Program-made: the position numbers and the translations under genes
DNA from: Grifola frondosa
Taxonomy: Eukaryota; Basidiomycota; Agaricomycetes; Polyporales; Grifolaceae
DNA: 64,000 nt
Direction: 5' to 3'
Assembly (NCBI GenBank): GCA_001683735.1
Contig: LUGG01000004.1
Coordinates: 434,001 to 498,000, forward strand
Notes under the pieces: model-generated
The model's database searches: none
What the model was told of the DNA's origin: nothing
What the model saw: the letters and a program-made list of their open reading frames with translations, nothing else
Shown here: in pieces, positions 23,483 through 33,924 of the stretch
Position numbering within the stretch: position 1 is the stretch's first letter
Layout: the number at the start of each line of letters is the position of its first letter

Positions 23483-25163
23483 ATGTCTCCAATTTCTACA
23501 GCGCGTCTGGCTTCTCTTGAGACATATGCGACCTCCTCTACCTCACGTTTGAAGTCATTATACTCTGACTTTTCGTTGCAAAAACAATCCAATCCTACGT
23601 CTTACGCGTCAAACGTGGAATGGTGGCGGAAAACGTTTGAGTCCGTGGTACTGAAAGGATGGACGTCTCAGTCCCATGCACAACCTGCCTACCCGGATCG
23701 ACTTGTTCTGCATGCCAATGGGCCTCTTTTGGCAGACGAATTTAGGTTGGAGGGCGTCGGCAAACCTCTGAGCCTAGCCACTGTAGTGGTGAGTGTTGTT
23801 CCACACGTCGTTGTGACGCTTTAGATGACGTTGCTGCTAATTATGCATGAACTAGTGAAGGCTGAGCTTTGCAGCTCAAAGGCCTACTTTTCTGTCACTG
23901 AATTCTTGAATTCTGCGCGATCGGTGTATGACGCGGGTGGTTGCCTTACCGGATAGCGTCATACTTGGTCGGCAAGCCTCTGTGGTGGGCGTTGCAGCAA
24001 CTCAATGTTGTCAGCTCCGAGGACGCTGTCCTCGGGCACGGAGGTGACAGGGAGCGATGGAAGAGGGTAAGAGGAGACTACGTCGTGCTGAGCTTATTGG
24101 AAAGCGCTGCCGAGAAAGTCCTCGAGCGACAACGAAACAAGAGTGGGCGCTCTCTGGCTGACTCGTTGTACGACATGGAAGACTTCCGGAGAGAATTTGC
24201 TGGACACGCTCTCAATGATGCAGTGCTTTCCGATCTTGACCTGAAAATCTTGATAAAGTTCCTGGAACGCGACAAGCGAGTCATAATCGTGCAGCGAGAG
24301 GTATGCTTCGGATATTTATTGAATGCTTTGTGCATCGTACTGATAGTCGGCCTAGGTCATCAAGTTTGTGGACGCTGACAGCTCACAGCCTGCAGAGATC
24401 ACTGTCGTTGATGCTGGAATTTTGGAGCTGAAGTGTGCTGTTGAGAAGTTGCATGCACAGGTGGATACTTTACAGCAGAAAATAGACCAGTTAGGTGATG
24501 TCAGAATACAGGATGCTTTTAGGACTGACTTCGTTGTTTTCCCAGACGATTGCTGCAGGCTTCGATGGCGCTCAAGCAGAAGCGGAAAGAGCTGGCTTTG
24601 AGTCATTTACGCGCTCGCAAACAGCTTGAAGATGTTTTAAAGAAACGTCTTGGGTCGCTTGATTTATTGCAGTCTACTCTACTCCGAGTGGAAGCATCCG
24701 CAGGCGATGTAGAGGTACCTGCTGATATCGATACCGCTCGTTCAAGGACTCACGCTCCTGTTCACAGATCATGAAATCTTACGAGTCCTCGACGGCTACT
24801 CTTCGCGCCATCCTTGCCCACCCCTCTCTCCAAAGGGACAAAATTGACGAGACGATGGACGCTATGGCTTCTGCAAATGCCGACGCACGAGAGGTGGACG
24901 ACGCCATCCGGATGGGCGCCGACATGGCACAGATGGAGACCGGTATTGACGAGTCCGAGCTTGAGGCGGAACTCGCTGCCCTCGTGAAGGAAAGCGAATC
25001 AGAGACCACGGCACAAGCTCAGGCCGGTGAAGATGAGCAAGAGTTAGCTGCACTGCAGGCCTTCCATGAGCGACTGGGTGATCTGCGCTCACCATTGAAC
25101 AATCCTGTGGTGTCCGCAGAGAAGCCGCAACCAGGGAGTGTCAAGCAGTCGGTGAAGACATGA
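23483..25163 (+). CDS. CHMP7: CHMP7-type ESCRT-III protein (Snf7 domain)
   Basis: CHMP7 proteins recruit ESCRT-III to the nuclear envelope and endosomes for membrane sealing and sorting. The N-terminal half (MSPISTARLASLETYATSST, WWRKTFESVVLKGWTSQS, RIASYLVGKPLWWALQQL) is the winged-helix-like CHMP7 region. A middle helix AEKVLERQRNKSGRSLADSL and the stretch ILIKFLERDKRVIIVQRE follow. The C-terminal Snf7 domain contains ALKQKRKELALSHLRARKQL, LLQSTLLRVEASAGDVE, TATLRAILAHPSLQRDKIDE and an acidic ELEAELAALVKESESE end. Introns are near 23789-23855, 24300-24360 and 24498-24551, with one more near 24715-24770. A G is missing in the GGG run at 23935-23937, breaking GWLPYRI. The join at 24498-24551 is off by one base in my reading. 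Confidence 0.83.
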
Positions 25164-25256
25164 TTAAGGGGTGCGGGGGTGTTCTCGTTTATGCGAGGAT
25201 AGGACAGTCAGGAATTTGTTCACGCTTTCATCAACAATTTGGCATTCAGTTTCCAG

Positions 25257-25288
25257 CACACATACACATACACATACACATACACATG
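25257..25288. repeat. Hexanucleotide microsatellite (CATACA)n
   Basis: About five tandem copies of CATACA in the gap between CHMP7 and the convergent Ser/Pro-rich gene. It is outside coding sequence. Confidence 0.9.
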
Positions 25289-25434
25289 CATTGCGCTCTC
25301 GTCATATCATGCTATATTCACGCACGTCGTCTTAGAAGATACAGATGAATCCTAGTTGCTACATCCAGAGTCATATACGGGGTCTACAAATCGAAGTCTC
25401 TGGTCGTCCTTTATGGTCCGAGCACAATCATCGC

Positions 25435-27399
25435 TCAATATCCTCCCTCACCTGGCAAGCGACTCTTCCTCTGTGCCTCATACAGCCCGTAAATGCTATA
25501 AGTCGGGCTCCTGTAGTCAGTGTAGTCTTCCGGATTGGTATGCGCCAACGCCATCTGTGCCAGCGAAGGCAACGGAGGAGGAGATGGCACACGAGGGGGT
25601 TTATCATCCGCCCTCTTTCTAGGAATCTTCGACTTTGTTGTACTTGAGGGAGCGATGATGCCTGTAGGCGGGCGCGCATACGCCAGCGACGCCATGCTGG
25701 TGAACTCCTCTAACATTAGATTACCCAGCCTTGCGCTAGCCTCCATGGATGGGCTCATTGCCTCGCTTTGTACGCGATTATGACCTGGAAGACGGGGATG
25801 ACGACGGTCTCCAGCAAGCGTGATTGAGTCATCGGGGTACAGCGTCGGCTGAGGGGAAGGCGGACGGCGGCGGGCTCGCTAGTCCTAAAGCAGTCGTTAA
25901 CGCCTTTGTGTCGCGCTCCCTGCGTGCCTCCGACTTAAGAGACGGAGAAAGGGGCGGAAGAATATACTGGGACTCCTCGAAAGGATTGAAGCTACGCTCG
26001 GCGAAAGGAGACATAGTCGAAGAAGCCAGTGCTGAGACAGTCGCAGACGTACGAAGCAACGAGCCTGGTCCATATGGGGCCTTGACGCGAGCACGGCCTT
26101 GGATGGAGTTCGACCTCCTCAGAGCCACTTTCGGCACTGGCTGTATTGGGAGTTGCGGGGACATCATCTGCGCACCACCGTAAACATCCGAGCTGGGGTC
26201 CTCGAATGGTCCAATCTTCTCCGGAACAGAACTATAGTACAAACTCCTTCGATTTTTTGACAGCCTGCGAGTAGAAGCCTTGGAGGCACTTCTCTGAAGA
26301 ACTGGCATTCCGTCTGCTGTCAAGGGAGATGCTCCCCCCACAGCAATGCCGATACTATGATCCGGAATTGTCGACTGTGGAGATCCAGGATACATAGACA
26401 TTGACATCGCGGAAACGCGATTCGCTGCACGGGTCAGAGCACTTTGTACTTGTTGCAGTGGAGGAGGGCCTGACGGAGCTCCACAGTTACTAGTAGTTTC
26501 AACAGCAAACGGATAACCGCCTTTCTCATTGAAGTCGGTTGCTGCTGTCTTCGGTGGAATGAAACCCAAATAGCCATCTTCGGTGTCCGCCGTTTTCTGG
26601 CTCCCAATTAGGGCTGGCTGAGGCTTGTTAACAGATGGTTGTGTATACTGTGTCCAGGTCCATAATACATTACTTCCAGGCCTCCCAGAGATTCGCTCCT
26701 TTCCGCCGAATAGAGATTCCTCATCAGCATAGTGGACGTTGCGATCCGAGAAAGCATCTTGGAGAATGGGCAGAGAAGGAGTGGGACATGTTCGCCTACG
26801 TGGCCGGTTGCAGCACCGGAAGATAATGAAGGCTCCAAGGAGAGTAGAAAGGCGACACCGACTGCAAGCAGAGCGATTATCACGGTTGGCAAATGCTTCG
26901 GCGTCTGAGCTTGCGGTCGCTTGGTGTCAGGGGCAACAGAAGTACCCCTAGAGCCTGCAGTAGTGGGGAGAGAAGATGATGCAAAGGTGATCAGAGACGT
27001 CGTTGCCGAGAGGGCAGTAAAGGGCGGAAGAGGAGAAAACCCCGATGTCGGAGGCACAGTGATCGTACGTGATGGAATAACAGGCAGGATACCAGTGTGA
27101 ATAGTGGCAGGCCTCTGAAAAGTAGAAGCAAGACCCGTATCAGGAGCTGGAGCTGGAACTGCATTCACATCAACATCAGTGGAGGAATGCAGATATTTTT
27201 CCTGGCTCTTAGCCGTCGATTTCGGCGCTTCGGATTTGGTAGTAGTCGTCTTAGAATGTTCATCATTAGCTCCGCCCTGTTCTTGCTGGGACTTTTCTTG
27301 TAAATTATCGGATGACAAACTGTGATGTGATTTGTCTTTTTTGCTGGTCTTGTTCGGTTTGCGGCTACTAGCGCGCCTTCTCGAGTTCTTGCGTGCCAT
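25435..27399 (-). CDS. Ser/Pro/Thr-rich single-pass membrane protein, unidentified
   Basis: Read as one gene of about 650 residues without obvious introns. The N-terminus is very basic and polar (MARKNSRRRASSRKPNKTSK), followed by a Ser/Thr/Pro-rich segment, one transmembrane helix (LPTVIIALLAVGVAFLL continuing LGAFIIFRCC after a one-base repair near 26840) and a long disordered tail with RRLSKNRRSLYYSSVPEKIG and ERSFNPFEESQYILPPLSP. A second frame break near 25850 joins to QPTLYPDDSITLAGDRRHPR, and the protein ends LPGEGGYstop at 25435. No signal peptide is visible. The layout suggests an inner nuclear membrane, ER or plasma membrane protein with disordered tails, but that is inference. I know no family name for it. 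Confidence 0.6.
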
Positions 27400-27848
27400 G
27401 AGAGCAAAGGAAAGTGAGATTTAAGGAATGAGGGAGACAGAAACTCCAAATGGAAGGCAAGCAAGTTATAGAATCTCCAGCGACCAGCACTGCGAACTGC
27501 CGGAAGTCAGAGGGTGGACAGTATGTACTGAGGAAGAACGCGACCATGTTCAAAGTGGGCGTCTTTGTTTGGCAATGTGGTGTCCATCACGTGATCGCGT
27601 TTTACCCTCGGAATCGCCCGTTGATTATGGGCGGGTCGCGACTCGCGGCGTCTTCGCGTTCATCCCTATTAGATCTCTTTTCTTGATTGTTGTGTGGATT
27701 TGGTCTCTCTCGTGCATCACGGCGATACTACTCAGCTGCCTTTGAGTGAGATAGAATATTGAGAACCAGCGAATTAGGTTATTCACTACCCGTCGCGCCT
27801 TTGTGGTCTGACTGCTCCTCAGCTCGGAAATTTCGGTAAAAAAAGAAG
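27400..27848. other. Divergent promoter region, Ser/Pro-rich gene and Crb2-like gene
   Basis: About 450 bp between opposite start codons. It should hold both promoters; no gene seen. Confidence 0.5.
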
Positions 27849-30800
27849 ATGCGGCCTAATCCTATGGAGTTTGTGGAGCAATCCAGGTAAGATTCACGCC
27901 CCAAAGCGAATTTTGTAGTTGCCATATAACATCTGCAAGTTGTGAATCGCAGGCCAGTCAGTTGATAGCCGCCGTTCTCAGACGGAAGGAGACGACGGCG
28001 CCCAAAACATTTGAACCCGCTGTCGCGCATCCGGTTGAAGATGTCGTCCCTTTATTTCAAGGATCTTCATCGGACTCGAGCTCGAGACATTCTATCCCAC
28101 AATATCATCTACACAGCCTCGCAGTCTCTGAACCTCAATCGAGATATGGAAGCGAGGATCAGCCAGACGGCGAGGAATCCCAGAAAGAGAATGCCCCTGT
28201 ATCTCGTGAGATTCGCAGGTCGGACTCTTCACATCCAGTAGCACCTACCTCCACATTCGCTAGACCTCCAGGCGATCTTGCTGCGAGTGAGATGAGACCG
28301 CCTACACGTCACAGATTCACTGCTACGAATCACGCCACAAAAGAGATCTCACCGAGGATCCCCCCCAATATCGATTCTACCGCCGGGGCAACACCCGTTA
28401 AAGTTTTGTCATTCAAGTCTCCCGTTGTACCTCAACGCGGCATGCCGCATGCTAGCATCAATGTTGCAAACGTTCACACCGTACACTCGCGATCCGTGCC
28501 TCGAACACAGGAACAAAGGTCACCTTCTCCCGCATCCCAAGATTCCCTGGTCATACCATGGCAAGATCCGAAGCCGCCGTTTCTCCAGACTACGGAGGTA
28601 CTTGCCATACCTTCGTCGGAACAGGGCGAGTCGTCCGTAAAACAGATTGGTCCTTCTTTCAGAACCCTGGCTATATCTGTGTCGTCTCTCCATTCCCATC
28701 TGTTTCCTCCTGCTGCGGGTCGGCCAGACCATGGCCAGGTGCTAGTGGCTGCGACTCCGTCCAATTCCGACAGTTCTCAAGGAAGTACGCAACCTCGCCG
28801 TGATCCTTCTCGATCTCAGGATTCCTGGTCATCCCAGCAGATTAACGACACCCTGACCTCGGATCAGTACCCCAGGGTCAGGCTACCTCGCTTTCGGATT
28901 ATCAAATCCACGATAGTCAGGAGGAAGACCACGGATACATCGGCACTGCTCCTCCTTCTCCGCGGGATGTTTCTACGGAGCTATCATCTTCGTACCGACG
29001 TTTGTTGGATTTGGACCTATTTGCTCCGAATCCGGAGCCTCTGATCGCTACCCAAGCCACTTCTCAATTCACGACTCAGTCAACTCAGCTTGCGACCCAA
29101 GCAACAGAGTCCATCAACCAGCCTGGTGGAATAGGATCACTTCGATCTACAGACCCAGAGCACGACATACCCTTAGCATTCTCTGTTCCGTCGACCACAA
29201 CCACCAGAACGGCCATTCCGAGGCGGATGCTTGGTTTGGTACATCCCAACAAATTATGGCGGTTCCAGGGGATCCGCGAATCTGAACCAATCTCTAGCAC
29301 CTCCAAACGACAAAGCGTCAGGGCAGAATATAACATCGAGACAACTTCGGTGAATCCTCCGCCAGACTCTCAGGAGGATTCACAGCCGTCCGATGTATCT
29401 GCCGTCCATGGCAGCGTCGAATCCGAAAATTCGGAACGTCTATTGCCTGCTCAATCCGCACAGTCATCGCGGACGCGTCAGCCAACGGACCCGGATATCG
29501 TACCTGATTCCGTGGCCACACAGATTGACATTGATAACGGGGGAGGCCTCCGTGCCATATCGTCCCCTCATTCGGCTCCTTCACTAGTTGTCCTCACAAA
29601 ACACAGCGTGAAAGGCATAGGCCCGTAGAACCTGCTGTGCGTTCGGATAACGAAACGGTTCTAAAGTCGTTGGCAACGGAGAATGGCGGAAGAGGCGGCA
29701 AGGATGCAGGCGAAAGTGATGCGGATGACGATGACGACGTCCCGCTAGCTGCCGCTCTACAATCCAAACGGAAAGGCAAGGAGAGGGCTGATAAGACGCC
29801 AATCATCCCCCGTTCTCTGCGACCTCTTCCTCATCATGCTGCCTCAGAAACCAACGAGACTCTGCATATTGCGGTAAAACCTGTTACTCGCGCGATTACT
29901 CCCCAGATTGGCAAAACCAGACAAGGCCGCCGCTCTTGGGAGACCGAGGTCATTCCTTCTTCACACCCCGAGGACGACGGCATAGCTTCTGTAGCCGCTT
30001 CAAAGCAAGTGACCCGTAGCGCATCTGGAGCTACAGAACCAACTGTGAATGCGCGACCGGATTCTAAGGTTCCTCTGGCAGTCAATTCCTCTCGCACCGC
30101 GCAGCGTGAAGAGTCCGAGGAGGAATCTTCTGAGTTGAGTGACGTTAGCGTCGTTATCCCTGACGCTAGAGAGGAAGAGGCGACGGAGTTGGCAGATGAC
30201 GACTACATGGATATCGACCGCGCCAGCACTTTGGTAGAGCGTGCTCCTTCCCGCAAACGCAAGCTAGTGGTCTCCACGAAGAAGACAGCGTCGAAAGTCT
30301 TCACTAGGAGCAAGACCGCAGATTCTCCTCTCACTCGACCTAACAAGCGACTCAAGTCTGCTTCCGCTGCCCGGATCAGCAACCTGCCTGCTACCCGAGT
30401 GTTTGCATTGTGGAGGAAAGATGGTCTTTACTATTCTGGGGTTGTTCACGAGCAGCGCGGTCCAAATCGTTATCTCATCAAGTTCGATGACAACACCACC
30501 GATACAGTGGACATCTCCAAGATGCGACTTTGCACCCTGAAGGTCGGCGATCACATTCTACTCCACGATGGTTCGAAGGCAAGAGTGATTGAGGTCACCG
30601 AGTTCGATGCGAATGACAATGTCACTGTGGAAAACGATGACGGTGATGATGTCGAGACGCTCAATATGCAGGTGCAGGACTTACGGATCGCCTCTCGTAC
30701 ACTCATGAGCGAATGGAAAGACCGCGTTCTCACTGCAGCGTCAATCATCCCTGTCATCAAACCAAAGCCGAGCTCGACGCCTTCAAAATCATCTATTGTA

Positions 30801-31754
30801 AGCGGTAGCTCTATCAAGGACGGACGCAAAAAACCCTTGGCGAAAGCGGGCCTCGTTGTCTCCCTTTCTGTTGGCCGGGACAATTGGGAGAAAGAGAAAT
30901 CCCGTCTCATGCTCGCTATCAAAGATCAAGGTGGAATTGTCATAGATGACTGGTCAAATATTATCTCCATGGCAGGGACCCATAGCCAGAACAACAAGCG
31001 TTGGGTTTTGGTACAAGAGGACCTCTATCTGATCAAGAGGAACGATATCGATCGACTCTTCCTCGTGTCGGATAATGCTAACGAAAAGCCAAAATACCTG
31101 ATGGCCCTTGCGCTCGGAATCCCGTGCGTGAATGAAGAATGGCTCACTAAGAATGTCAGCGAGGTGCGCAATATGACTACTTATTTATGTTCGTGAAGGA
31201 TTTGATCTTTGTTTTGCAACAGGATGCTGAACGCACCTGGCAGTCGTTCCTTCTACCGGCTGGTTTCTGTGATGCGCTACACACACGGGTTTCTCAAAAA
31301 GTCGAATGGGATTGGGGGTTGAGCAGAGAATGTCTCACAGAGATATTGTCAGGCCATGTGCCGTGCAAGCCTTTCAAGGACAAATCCGTATTGTGTCTCT
31401 CCCCTGACTTCGTACCACTGCCGGCGAGGACATTGAAAAGGGTAAGTGGGGTCTCTTGCGCGCCCGCGAAACGTCGTTGAATGTCTTGTCTAGAATTGCT
31501 CCGATGCAGATAAGTCGAAAGAAGCCAGTCGCATGGTACCTCGCATTGTTATGTGCATGGGTGCCTCAACCGTGGAAGCTGTTACCGAAGTGAGGCAAGC
31601 TTCGCGCGATCTCAAGAAGTTCGACTTCGTCGTGGTCAAAGACGAAGTTGATGCTTCTATTTTCACTTCCCAAGGCATCAATTGCGTTCACCTTCAATGG
31701 GTGAAGGATTGTGTTATTGCTGGGAGACTACTGCCTTTCCCCGATCACCATTAA
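27849..31754 (+). CDS. crb2: Crb2/53BP1-like checkpoint mediator (tandem Tudor + BRCT)
   Basis: Mediators of this family bind methylated histone at DNA breaks and relay ATM/ATR signals to Chk1/Chk2. Exon 1 (27849-27888) encodes MRPNPMEFVEQS; the next acceptor is near 27957. A long disordered region follows, rich in Ser/Thr/Gln with many SQ/TQ sites, for example TTQSTQLATQATES. The Tudor region starts TRVFALWRKDGLYYSGVVHE with YLIKFDDNTTDTVDISKMR, then a second barrel KVGDHILLHDGSKARVIEV. BRCT repeats follow: GGIVIDDWSNIISM, KPKYLMALALGIPCVNEEWL, and in the last exon ASRDLKKFDFVVVKDEVDAS and VHLQWVKDCVIAGRLLPF. Introns lie near 31164-31222 and 31442-31493. Frame breaks near 28866 and 29591 need one base each. 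Confidence 0.88.
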
Positions 31755-32190
31755 ACTGACCTCTGCGCTTGAAGTGCTGGTCGGCTTCCTCGTTTTGATG
31801 TTGTTGACAAAGCTCGCTATGAATCTTTCGTATTTACAAAATTTGCACTGCTGTCTTGAATCGCTGTTAATGTATCTATAGACGTTATGTACGCACTTAT
31901 GCTCCCGGGCCCGCATCGAAATTACAATCTTCTAAGTTACATTTCCATTTAGGTATATCCACACTACGTTGACTTGTACTAGAACATCCGCAGTATGGGT
32001 CACTGATTGTTTTATGTTCCGTAGGGTGAAAGAGTTTGAAGCAGTGTCACGGTCCACGTCCGTCACGGCCGATCGGGAATAGATTTTTCGTTCGCCTTGA
32101 AGAGTAAGAGTGGCCGATGTGTGCACATCCCGAGAGGAGATATGACACCAGCGAGACGTATTAACCTGACCACTCGCGTTCTCTACGACG
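31755..32190. other. Intergenic, Crb2-like to PD-(D/E)XK gene
   Basis: About 440 bp with only short ORFs; 3' region of one gene and promoter of the next. Confidence 0.5.
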
Positions 32191-33482
32191 ATGACTGACC
32201 AATATCCCAAGACATACAGACAAAAACGCAGCCTTCAGGATTCTGCTGTCAATATGAATGTCATTAGCAATACCAGATGCCAGTTGGCGGCTATGAAACA
32301 GGACCTGGACGGTATCGTGGAGTCCCAAGAAGAAGTGGACCAAATAATGTGCCATTTCGCCGCCCTTGAAGCGATCCTTGCAAAGGCCAAAAAGATCGTA
32401 CGTGGTCGCTTATCACCCTCCTATCTTTACCAGGGTTAACTTGGCTATAGAAACTCAGCTTTTCATCTGCGACCGAAAAAGATATAAAGAAATTGGGCAT
32501 CGAGCACAGCGGCTTGTTCTTCGACCGCAAGGCAATCTCGCAGAGATACAACATTCCACGCTCGATCCTGGATTCCCTTCATGAGCAGCTCCGTCGTATT
32601 TTCCTCCACGTCAGTATGCTGGTGAGTGTTGTTTGGCGTTCACCATCTCGTCGTCTTATAGTGGCACCTGAGCATGGTGCCAGGGCTAGAATAATTTTAG
32701 ACTCGGTTCTTCTTGCAGTTGCAGAGACTTGCGCGCTCAACACTAAGAAGACATCTGCTGTTATCTTCCCCGAGTTTACCATAGGAGCCGGTGAAGGCAT
32801 TCGGGTTATCAACCCTACAACCAAACACGAAATTTGGCTCACCGGCACTACTGACTTTGCCCTATGCACCTACTCTACTAAACGTACCTGTAGAGGTAAG
32901 TAAAGGGAAATTAACGTAGAGTTAGGCTGCTGATCAAATATTTCTAGAGACTGTCCTTCTCTCCACCTTGGATGATGTGATGAGAGTCGCTCACAACCGT
33001 ATCACTCTCGTTGAGACCAAGAAAGAAACGACTGAGCTCCGCACCGCTTTGCCTGAGGCAACCGCTCAAGCAGTAGCCTTGGCAGAAGTGGCTGGGTATG
33101 TTGATGACCCTTTTCATCTAAAAAAGGGTGTTTGCGTTGACCCTCTTCTCCGCTGCTTTAGGGAGAATGCAACTCGGTATTGCCTATCAAATGGAGAGAC
33201 CTGGATCTTTTGTTTCTTGTCAAGGATGATACTGGTCAAAGGGTATTTTACGAAAGCGAGATGATTCAGATTTCGGAACGGGATATTCTAGACAATCTGG
33301 ACCGAGGAAGACAGGATCTTCACGATGTCACAGAAATTGTTTATCATTGGGTACATTATTCTTCCTTCTTTTATTCGAAATCTGAATCGGCTCTTCGCAA
33401 TCAGCTTGTTTCTAGCAAAGGCCCTTCGGAGGACCCGTTATTCCGCTTGGTGGAGGAGGAGGAATTAGATGTGTCACTGTAG
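32191..33482 (+). CDS. PD-(D/E)XK-like superfamily protein, basidiomycete-specific
   Basis: Not a family I can name; the nuclease-like fold is inferred from motifs. Exon 1 (from 32191) encodes MTDQYPKTYRQKRSLQD and a helical QLAAMKQDLDGIVESQEEV segment. Exon 2 has LGIEHSGLFFDRKAISQRY and NIPRSILDSLHEQLRRIF. Exon 3 has PEFTIGAGEGIRVINP and LTGTTDFALCTYSTKRTC, supplying a candidate metal-binding Asp after a GTT turn. Exon 4 has the ExK pair in ITLVETKKE and a Gln-containing helix LPEATAQAVALAEVAG. The last exon gives CLSNGETWIFCFL, KDDTGQRVFYESEMIQIS and LDNLDRGRQDLHDV. D...ExK...Q is the typical order of PD-(D/E)XK nucleases. A T is missing near 33213. It sits between two chromatin/repair genes. 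Confidence 0.6.
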
Positions 33483-33924
33483 TGTTAGTAAGCCGCCGCC
33501 TGTCAACGAGTTCTGATCCTGCAGGTAGAAAGCATTAAAGCGCGCCAGGAAATGCAGAGGTTCAGTCGTAGTTTAGCTTCATAAATAACGCTGCTAGTGG
33601 TGTTCTCCAACCAGCAGTATTGTTCGCAACACCATTAGAATTTAAGTGGGTCAAGAAGTAAATTTGTATGGCGAGTCTTTCGAATCTCGACCATCTGCGC
33701 TCGAGGCGTTATCGGAAAGGAAAAGAAAAGAGCGTATATAAACGCGCGCGTATTTACGCGAAGCTGCTGCACACGTGGGACGCGTTCAGCACTAACAGGT
33801 TCAGACCGTGATCTCGTTGCCTCGACTCGACTTTTAGTCCTGGTTCGACGTCTACCTTTCGCTCTCCTAGATCTGGGATTGCTGATCATCACTACTGTCT
33901 GCCGCGTAACTACTGAAGCTCGTC
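33483..33924. other. Intergenic, promoter of the chromodomain gene
   Basis: About 440 bp. A TATA-like element is listed separately. A minus-strand ORF at 33635-33892 is short and without motifs. Confidence 0.5.
33735..33742 (+). promoter_or_regulatory. TATA box candidate for the chromodomain gene
   Basis: TATATAAA about 183 bp upstream of the ATG at 33925, followed by a GC-rich CGCGCGCG stretch. Motif-based call only. Confidence 0.3.

Noticed and set aside
25257..25288. CRISPR-like repeat
   Set aside because: A hexamer microsatellite without spacers, in a eukaryotic genome.
25829..26569. Two or three separate genes between 25435 and 27399
   Set aside because: Single-base repairs join the frames into one protein with a continuous TM helix and basic stop-transfer, consistent with the indel pattern elsewhere.
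28300..29700. Programmed frameshifting in the Crb2-like gene
   Set aside because: No slippery heptamer or stem is evident, and similar breaks occur in unrelated genes, so sequence error is simpler.
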